A DNA stretch of 22,375 nucleotides from Armatimonadota bacterium (lineage in GTDB: Bacteria; Armatimonadota; Armatimonadia; Armatimonadales; Armatimonadaceae): positions 1 through 22,375 of the forward strand of contig JACMIS010000743.1 of NCBI GenBank assembly GCA_014381035.1. The letters run 5' to 3'. Both the position numbers and the translations under genes were made by a program. Below, piece after piece: positions 17,759 through 22,375 of this stretch. Each line of letters begins with the position of its first letter. The first letter of the stretch is position 1. The notes under the pieces were generated by a model. It ran no database searches. It was not told the origin of the DNA and saw only the letters and a list, made by a program, of their open reading frames with translations.

Positions 17759-19006
17759 CTACGGTTGTGTGATTCTCGCGCCCATCGCGCCAACGATTTC
17801 CGATTCGGTGATCCGAAAATAGGGGGTGTGCTCGGATGGGTTGCCACCTTTATAGAGGACGGTGAATGAAGCACCTTCGCATATGCCAAGTTGCCATGCG
17901 CGGCTGCGTTTTGTAACGAATTTGCCGCTGTGCGCTTCTCCTGTTTCTGACACGTACTTGTAGGAAATCATCAGGATCTGACTCTCAGCCGAATAATACT
18001 CGGTACCGGTGGTCACCAGCATTTTTTCAACGACGGCAGTTGCGGGCAGGTGTGTTTGTAGAATTGTGCGCGTTTTGAAAGCGGATTTCCAGTAGGCGGC
18101 GAAATACACGTAAACAAGGTGTGTGCCTGCGGCGACCCCCATCGCCAGTGCGGGATCGTGCCTGATTGCCGTCCAAAATAATCCGATAGCCGTACACAGC
18201 GAGGAGATAACAAAACCCATTCCTATTCCGACACGAATATTCTCCTGATCCATGCGAACCGGGCGTGGCGTGGCACCGAGTAATTCCGGTTCAATCGCGC
18301 TAAGGCGACTCACGGACTGCAAGGTGTTCCACATCGCTTTTCTAGCGACTCTCAGAGAAACCTTACGAGAAACCGAAGTCGCTTCAATCGGAATGATCTC
18401 AAACGGCTTTGTGAGAAAATAAGGGAGAACTTCTTCCGGGTCGGTCGCGGAAATCAGGAGGGTGAATGTGTCGCCGGGTGATATGACACGTCCTGAGAGG
18501 CGGTTGCGGGGTACGTTGATTGTCGTGCGCGTCGGTTGCCCGCTCCCGTTTTGATACCAGTAGGCAAGTTTACAGGACTCGGTTATTAGGTTACTTGTAT
18601 CGCTGATCTCCTCGACAATCGCGCGATGTGGAATACCGGATCGGAGCAACTCGTGCTTGCGGGCGTTCATTTTGTGAGTCACATAGTGGAGAAGAAATGG
18701 GATGCTAATGACGCCAACAACCATGCACACGGAAATCCAGAGATAATCGGGGTGAGCGTGAAACAGTCTGATGGCGTGAAGACTTGTCACTCCGATTTGC
18801 ACGATCCAAAAAAATGAAACCAGACTGCTATCACCGCACCGTATAAATCGGGGACGGCTACCCAGTAGTTCCGGCTCGATCTGGTGTGCGGCAAGAAGAA
18901 TGGTCGGAACTTCGAACCCGGATTGCGCCTTCTGTTCCGATTCTGCCCGATGCGACGGCAGTATGTAACCGGTTCCGATGTTCTGAAACTGTAAACGACT
19001 TGCCAT
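17759..19006 (-). CDS. Membrane protein with two tandem DUF3592-like units
   Basis: The ATG at 19006 (MASRLQFQNIGTGYILPS, 415 residues) follows GAGGG by about 4 bases. A longer frame to 19108 would overlap the divergent transporter gene. The protein consists of two related halves about 195 residues apart. Each starts with IEPELLG(S/A)(R/T)PR (residues 43 and 238), then has two transmembrane helices, a basic helix, and a soluble beta-rich domain with a VVE/IVEE strand, an aromatic SYKY/AYWY strand, and an ending of the DUF3592 type (SPGDTFTLLISATDPEEVLPYF in pieces, and FTVLYKGGNPSEHTPYF). Four helices place both soluble domains on the same side. Function is unknown. No catalytic residues are obvious. 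It stands alone between two promoter regions. Confidence 0.78.
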   Translation of the reverse strand: MASRLQFQNIGTGYILPSHRAESEQKAQSGFEVPTILLAAHQIEPELLGSRPRFIRCGDSSLVSFFWIVQIGVTSLHAIRLFHAHPDYLWISVCMVVGVISIPFLLHYVTHKMNARKHELLRSGIPHRAIVEEISDTSNLITESCKLAYWYQNGSGQPTRTTINVPRNRLSGRVISPGDTFTLLISATDPEEVLPYFLTKPFEIIPIEATSVSRKVSLRVARKAMWNTLQSVSRLSAIEPELLGATPRPVRMDQENIRVGIGMGFVISSLCTAIGLFWTAIRHDPALAMGVAAGTHLVYVYFAAYWKSAFKTRTILQTHLPATAVVEKMLVTTGTEYYSAESQILMISYKYVSETGEAHSGKFVTKRSRAWQLGICEGASFTVLYKGGNPSEHTPYFRITESEIVGAMGARITQP

Positions 19007-19091
19007 CTTGCCCTCTGAACGATGCGACGCGCCATGTGAGCGATTGGTTGCCGGTTTGTGGCTGCACCGCGTCGGGTAAAAACGTCTCGAC

Positions 19092-20336
19092 ATGGCAACC
19101 TCTACCACCCCAGACTATGAGGCGTTGGAAACTCCGTCTCCGGCGCGTCCGAACCTGGATAGTATCCCCCCTGCTACCGTACGTCATGTCATCGCGGACT
19201 ACCCGCGTATCATTCTGTTCGCCGTCGGCGTATTCCTGTTTCTTCGCTTTTTCGAGCATATCTCGCAGGCATTGCTGTTGTTTCTGTTTGCCGTATTGCT
19301 TGCAATCGTGCTAAATGCGCCGGTGTGATTTTTGGAGGCACGCGGCATAAAAAGGGGAATCTCCGTCGCCGGTGTCGCCCTGATTCTGTTGACCGGGATC
19401 GGTACCACAGTTTACCTCGCCGGTCCCCGTCTCGCGCAGGAAGCGGTGACGCTGGTGCAAAAAGGACCGGAGCGGGCGGCGCGGGTGCGTGACAACATCA
19501 TCCGGCAGACGCGAAACTATCCCAAGGTCGCCGAGTTCATCGAAAAGAACGGCTCCACTTTCAATTCCGCGACACTGGCAAAGAATGCGACCGCGTTCCT
19601 GCCGCGCATCGGGCGATACACCCTCAGTTTCTTCGGCGCACTGGCGACGGGGTTCTTTTTGTTCGTCGTCACATTGTATATGGTCGCGCAACCGAAGCCG
19701 TTGATCAAAGGGTTTCTATCCGCCGTCCCTCCCGCGTACCGGAAAGAAGCCACACACGCCCTGACGCGGATCGTCGGGCAGTTGGAAGCGTGGGCACTGG
19801 CGACACTCCTTTTGATGGTGATCATCGGCGTGATGAGTGGGGTCGGACTGGCACTGCTCGGCGTCCCCAACGCCCTTCTGTTCGGTATCATCGCCGGTTT
19901 AGGAGAGGCGATACCGACAATCGGACCGATCCTTTCTGCCGTGCCTCCGTTCGCGGTCGCGGTCGCCGACGACCCGGTCAAAGGGGGGCAGGTGCTGCTT
20001 CTGTTCCTGGTGGTACAACAACTCGAAAACAATCTGCTTGTCCCCTGGATCATGTCGCGCAACCTGAATCTGCACCCGGTTTCGATCCTGTTTTTTGTCG
20101 TGTCCCTCGGCTCGCTGCTCGGGGTCGCGGGGGCGTTGCTCGCCGTGCCTACCGCGATCATCGTGAAGATTCTGTGGGAGGAGTTTTACCTGAAAAAACG
20201 TGCCCCGAAACCGGACGCTCTGGAAGCCGCGGCGGATGCGGTGCTCCGTGCCGGGGAGCGGATACGCCCTGGTAGTCGCACTGCGGTCACCGAAAGAAAC
20301 GAATCGAATGCACAACAACAAGACCGGACAATCTAA
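19092..20336 (+). pseudogene. AI-2E family transporter (PerM/TqsA-like) interrupted by an in-frame TGA
   Basis: Codons 19092-19325 and 19329-20333 lie in the same frame, separated only by TGA 19326-19328. Joined, they give about 414 residues with a continuous AI-2E/PF01594 pattern: first helices FAVGVFLFLRFFEH and LLLFLFAVLLAIVLNAPV, then FLEARGIKRG, GLGEAIPTIGPILSAVPPF, QQLENNLLVPWIM and LNLHPVSILFFVVSLG. The TGA stands where relatives carry an Arg or Trp before the LE-R-G-I segment, so no residues are missing. Other genes here end in TGA, so it is a true stop in this genome. This is a recent nonsense mutation, a sequencing error, or readthrough. A TTG restart at 19332 lacks a ribosome-binding site. 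Family members export autoinducer-2 or act as Na+/H+ antiporters. No Shine-Dalgarno site precedes ATG 19092. Confidence 0.85.
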
Positions 20337-20354
20337 CTTCCCCGGTCTTGTTTT
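20317..20354 (+). terminator. Intrinsic terminator of the transporter gene, overlapping its stop codon
   Basis: AACAAGACCGG (20317-20327) pairs with CCGGTCTTGTT (20342-20352), an 11-bp perfect stem followed by TT. The TAA stop at 20334-20336 is in the 14-base loop. Read on the minus strand the hairpin lies 20 bases after the GH64 stop and is preceded by AA runs, so it may serve both convergent genes. Confidence 0.75.
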
Positions 20355-20373
20355 CGTGGACACACGGTCCCGA

Positions 20374-21972
20374 TTAGAACGCCATAAAGTTGACGTTATA
20401 GCCGCCCGTGTCTTGCACGAATTTGAGTACGTGCTTGCCGGACGTGAGACTCGCGGTGGTTGTTATTGTCCTCCAGTTCTGCCAGCCGCCTGTCGCGGGT
20501 ACGGTGACATTGGCTGTCACGCGGTTCCCGTTCTCATCTTCCAGATGGAATATCCCACCGCCTGTCGGTGACGCGACGCGGATCCCGACCGTGTAAGTTG
20601 CGGAGGTGGCGACGTTCACCGTGTACTTCATCCACTCGCCCGCGGCCGTCCATCCGACATTGTAGCCCGGCCCGCCGGGGTCCGTGGTGCGTTCGATGTC
20701 GACGCCTTCGGTGGTGCGGTACTGTCCGCCCTGGTTTGTGGCTTCCGTGTCATGAAACGCAACGCCTTCGCCTCCCTTGTCGTACTGTGCGAGGAAGATG
20801 GCTCCAGGAATCGCTGCCGGAGAACCGTTAAAAGGAGTACCCGTGTAGTCCCCACCGCCGGGAGGATTTCCGCCGACAGGGGTGTTCCATCCGACCCGTA
20901 AGATCAGCCCCCTGGGATCGCCCACTTCGATGTACGATGCCTGACCGTTTACATCGTCATACGGCATGCCATACGCCAGACCGCCGATGGAGTGCGGATG
21001 CCAGAACGCCGCGAAGTAGTTCGCGGGCGCGGCTTTGTAGTAGTTGCTGACCACGCCCCATTGCGACTGGGGAAGCGTGTAAACGTGGCGGTTAATGGCG
21101 GCGTTCAGATCAGGCTGTTGCGCGAGTCGCCCCGTCGCTCCCAGAATCTCCTGCGTCGTGTATTGCGAGTTGTACGGCGCGAAATAGTTGCTGTTCGCGC
21201 CGCCAGCGACAAAGGAACCATGGAGCGGTGCGACGATCCGGTAGGGCGTCTGGAGGCTGGCGAGGTCCTTGAACGGCACGGGGACTTCGTTCCGATACGC
21301 GTTAAAAATCCCGTCGCGCGTCTCCGATTCCAACTCGCCGACAACCCGGTCGTAGTTCCCGGCGTTGTTGATGAGTCGCATCTGTAGAGGAAATCCGAAA
21401 GCGTCTACGCGCGTCGTGTTCCCGTGGTAGCCGGTGGCATCAAGGGTGAACTCCGCAAAGTCGAAATAGATGTTCCGGTTCGGATCGTTCGGGTTATCTA
21501 TGTTGGGTCCGGCGAAACCGTTGTCGAAAGTCGTGATGTAACACGGAGTCCCCACACTGACGAAGATACGCGCCGAAATGAGACTCGGAACCGGTATCCA
21601 CTGCGCCTGACTGACCGTGGTGTAGATGTTTGCGTAATTCACCCCATTCTTCGTCAGGTGACCGGGTGCGTTGTTGAGCGCGTTGGAGATAGGACGAAGC
21701 GTTCCGGCGGCGTCGAGGTAACTCCACCGACCGTTTGCCGGGTTGATCCCGAGTATGCCCCAGTAGACCTGGTTATCGGCGTATGCGCCTCCGGTCCCAT
21801 TGAGCAGACGGAACATCATTCGTCCGCCGTTCGTTGGCGCGGGTACCGCCGAACGGGGGATCGCGTAGATCGAGTTCTGTGACCAGCACAGGTTTGGCAG
21901 GAACAGCAACGCTGCCGCAAAAAGAGCCGTGCCGAGGGCACGTGAGCTTCGAAAAACAGACATGGGTTTCAA
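20374..21972 (-). CDS. Secreted GH64 endo-beta-1,3-glucanase with C-terminal CBM6
   Basis: GH64 enzymes release laminaripentaose from beta-1,3-glucan such as fungal wall glucan or callose. The start is taken as TTG 21972, which has AAAGG 7 bases upstream; ATG 21963 three codons later is the alternative with a 16-base gap. A signal peptide (residues 12-30, cut near CWSQ) precedes the GH64 domain (about 33-365). The catalytic pair is visible as E174 (FAEFTLDATGYHG) and D190 (RVDAFGFPLQMRL), 16 residues apart as in characterised laminaripentaose-producing enzymes. A PPGGGD linker leads to a CBM6 (about 388-532) with EGVDIERT, GYNVGWTAAGEWMKYTV and a C-terminal GYNVNFMAF. The gene stands alone behind a long structured leader and a consensus promoter. 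Confidence 0.92.
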   Translation of the reverse strand: MKPMSVFRSSRALGTALFAAALLFLPNLCWSQNSIYAIPRSAVPAPTNGGRMMFRLLNGTGGAYADNQVYWGILGINPANGRWSYLDAAGTLRPISNALNNAPGHLTKNGVNYANIYTTVSQAQWIPVPSLISARIFVSVGTPCYITTFDNGFAGPNIDNPNDPNRNIYFDFAEFTLDATGYHGNTTRVDAFGFPLQMRLINNAGNYDRVVGELESETRDGIFNAYRNEVPVPFKDLASLQTPYRIVAPLHGSFVAGGANSNYFAPYNSQYTTQEILGATGRLAQQPDLNAAINRHVYTLPQSQWGVVSNYYKAAPANYFAAFWHPHSIGGLAYGMPYDDVNGQASYIEVGDPRGLILRVGWNTPVGGNPPGGGDYTGTPFNGSPAAIPGAIFLAQYDKGGEGVAFHDTEATNQGGQYRTTEGVDIERTTDPGGPGYNVGWTAAGEWMKYTVNVATSATYTVGIRVASPTGGGIFHLEDENGNRVTANVTVPATGGWQNWRTITTTASLTSGKHVLKFVQDTGGYNVNFMAF

Positions 21973-22000
21973 GGTATTCCCTTTCGTTAGATCGGTGAGA

Positions 22001-22019
22001 GATGATCATTACAATCATC
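22001..22019. repeat. Inverted repeat GATGAT-N7-ATCATC upstream of GH64
   Basis: Perfect 6-bp arms are separated by 7 bases, about 30 bases before the GH64 start codon. A second dyad with the same geometry lies 31 bases further upstream. It may be an operator or a small leader hairpin. Confidence 0.4.
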
Positions 22020-22031
22020 AGTGACTGTATA

Positions 22032-22050
22032 AATCGCGAACGTTGCGATT
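22032..22050. repeat. Inverted repeat AATCGC-N7-GCGATT upstream of GH64
   Basis: Perfect 6-bp arms surround GAACGTT. The geometry is the same as the dyad at 22001-22019 although the sequence differs, and the centres are 31 bp apart, about three helical turns. Confidence 0.4.
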
Positions 22051-22215
22051 AAACCGATTTGCTTCATGCGGTTTTTCAGTCACGGGCGGCGAGCGACCGT
22101 GAAATGAGCAGGTGCCATCATGCGGTGGCAAGCATATTTTCAACATTGAATCCTTTCAACCCGGTGACTGCTACCGGGAGCGAGGAGAAAACGGTGTGAT
22201 TCGCGCTATATCATC

Positions 22216-22258
22216 TTTGCGCATTCGTATACGCAAAAGGCGCATACGAATGCGCAAA
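22216..22258. repeat. Perfect 15-bp inverted repeat with short loop
   Basis: TTTGCGCATTCGTAT (22216-22230) and ATACGAATGCGCAAA (22244-22258) are exact complements. Inside, one A/C mismatch is followed by CGC/GCG pairing, leaving a 5-base loop. This is the strongest dyad in the window and no coding constraint explains it. Confidence 0.85.
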
Positions 22259-22303
22259 ACAAAACTGCGACGTACCGGTCATAGCGCGATGTTGTGATTA
22301 ATC

Positions 22304-22330
22304 GAAGTATACTCTCCTCGTTGAAGTATA
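22304..22330. repeat. Direct repeat GAAGTATA just downstream of the GH64 promoter
   Basis: GAAGTATA occurs at 22304-22311 and 22323-22330, 19 bases apart, at about +7 to +33 of the predicted GH64 transcript. The first copy contains the palindrome AGTATACT. The position suits a repressor site. Confidence 0.4.
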
Positions 22331-22351
22331 AACGTCAGCATGAATTATAAC
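22321..22351 (+). promoter_or_regulatory. Possible divergent promoter on the plus strand
   Basis: TTGAAG (22321-22326), 19 bases, TATAAC (22346-22351) overlap the minus-strand GH64 promoter. It would fire rightward out of the window. The match is moderate and may arise by chance from the palindromic TATAA core. Confidence 0.25.
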
Positions 22352-22373
22352 CGGTGCCGATTGGATCTGTCAA
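22344..22373 (-). promoter_or_regulatory. Full-consensus sigma-70-type promoter driving the GH64 leader
   Basis: On the minus strand a perfect TTGACA (22373-22368), an 18-base spacer and a perfect TATAAT (22349-22344) are seen. The predicted start is near 22337. No other gene on this strand lies between it and the glucanase, so GH64 is the likely target. Confidence 0.85.
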
Positions 22374-22375
22374 CC

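Larger units (their letters stand above)
21973..22343 (-). ncRNA. Long structured 5' leader of the GH64 gene (possible cis-regulatory RNA)
   Basis: No credible gene lies in these 370 bases. Read toward the glucanase from the predicted start near 22337, the leader would be about 365 bases long. It contains a perfect 15-bp stem (22216-22258), a CCCGGT/ACCGGG hairpin (22160-22178), a TGCCA/TGGCA hairpin around 22113-22130, TCACGG/CCGTGA (22080-22102), AAACCG/CGGTTT around 22052-22075, and two 6-bp dyads nearer the start codon. The 9-mer ACCGCATGA occurs twice on the minus strand. I do not match it to a known riboswitch class. It may be a regulatory leader or hold a separate small RNA. Confidence 0.35.

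Noticed and set aside
19326..19328. Selenocysteine or a reassigned TGA codon
   Set aside because: No SECIS-like hairpin follows directly, AI-2E proteins are not selenoproteins, and TGA terminates other genes in the window.
19332..20336. Independent 334-residue transporter gene starting at TTG 19332
   Set aside because: There is no ribosome-binding site, and the missing first helices are encoded in the same frame directly upstream, so it is the second part of one interrupted gene.
22112..22297. 61-codon plus-strand ORF upstream of the GH64 gene
   Set aside because: It is Arg-rich because it reads through the inverted repeat, begins with GTG lacking a convincing ribosome-binding site, and resembles no family.

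Overview
This window looks like chromosomal DNA of a free-living, GC-rich, Gram-negative-type soil or plant-litter bacterium. The housekeeping genes are standard bacterial ones (rpsB, tsf, pyrH, frr, uppS, aspS, dut). Several products carry Sec, Tat or lipoprotein signals, and three genes encode secreted polysaccharide-degrading enzymes (GH74-like, GH5, GH64). The GH5 enzyme with a C-terminal DNRLRE-type module and the GH64 enzyme with a CBM6 would suit Armatimonadota or a similar deep-branching saprophyte, but the phylum is only a guess. TGA is used as a normal stop, so the genetic code is standard.

Layout. Bases 1-3863 (+) hold a secreted carbohydrate-active pair: a seven-Asp-box propeller enzyme whose start lies outside the window, then a GH5 enzyme with two accessory domains, closed by a large stem-loop. 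Bases 4076-8624 (+) are the conserved translation and envelope cluster rpsB-tsf-pyrH-frr-uppS, with intrinsic terminators after rpsB and pyrH, a terminator-like hairpin after frr, and a near-consensus promoter before uppS. The cluster does not continue into cdsA/dxr. It is followed by a wrecked Uma2-family gene, then an SRPBCC protein overlapping a probably Tat-exported metallophosphoesterase, which converges tail-to-tail on the next block.

Bases 10214-13840 (-) hold a soluble GAF-PAS histidine kinase with its own strong promoter, then dut and a TPR/single-TM protein. Bases 13856-17711 (-) hold aspS with its promoter and 5' hairpin, followed by a Tat lipoprotein and two small membrane proteins in close succession. 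Bases 17759-19006 (-) encode a membrane protein built from two tandem copies of a DUF3592-like unit. It is divergent from an AI-2E-family transporter gene (+) interrupted by one in-frame TGA. The last gene (-) is a GH64 beta-1,3-glucanase with a CBM6, preceded by about 400 bases without a credible gene. That stretch contains a full-consensus promoter, a perfect 15-bp inverted repeat and several smaller dyads, so the glucanase seems to have a long structured leader.

The four confident promoters (uppS, histidine kinase, aspS, GH64) all have an 18-base spacer. The features most worth pursuing are the GH64 leader, the interrupted transporter, the duplicated DUF3592-like protein, the S2 tail and the Uma2 remnant. 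No CRISPR array, tRNA, rRNA, insertion sequence or integrase was found, and I see no convincing new multi-gene defence or mobile system.
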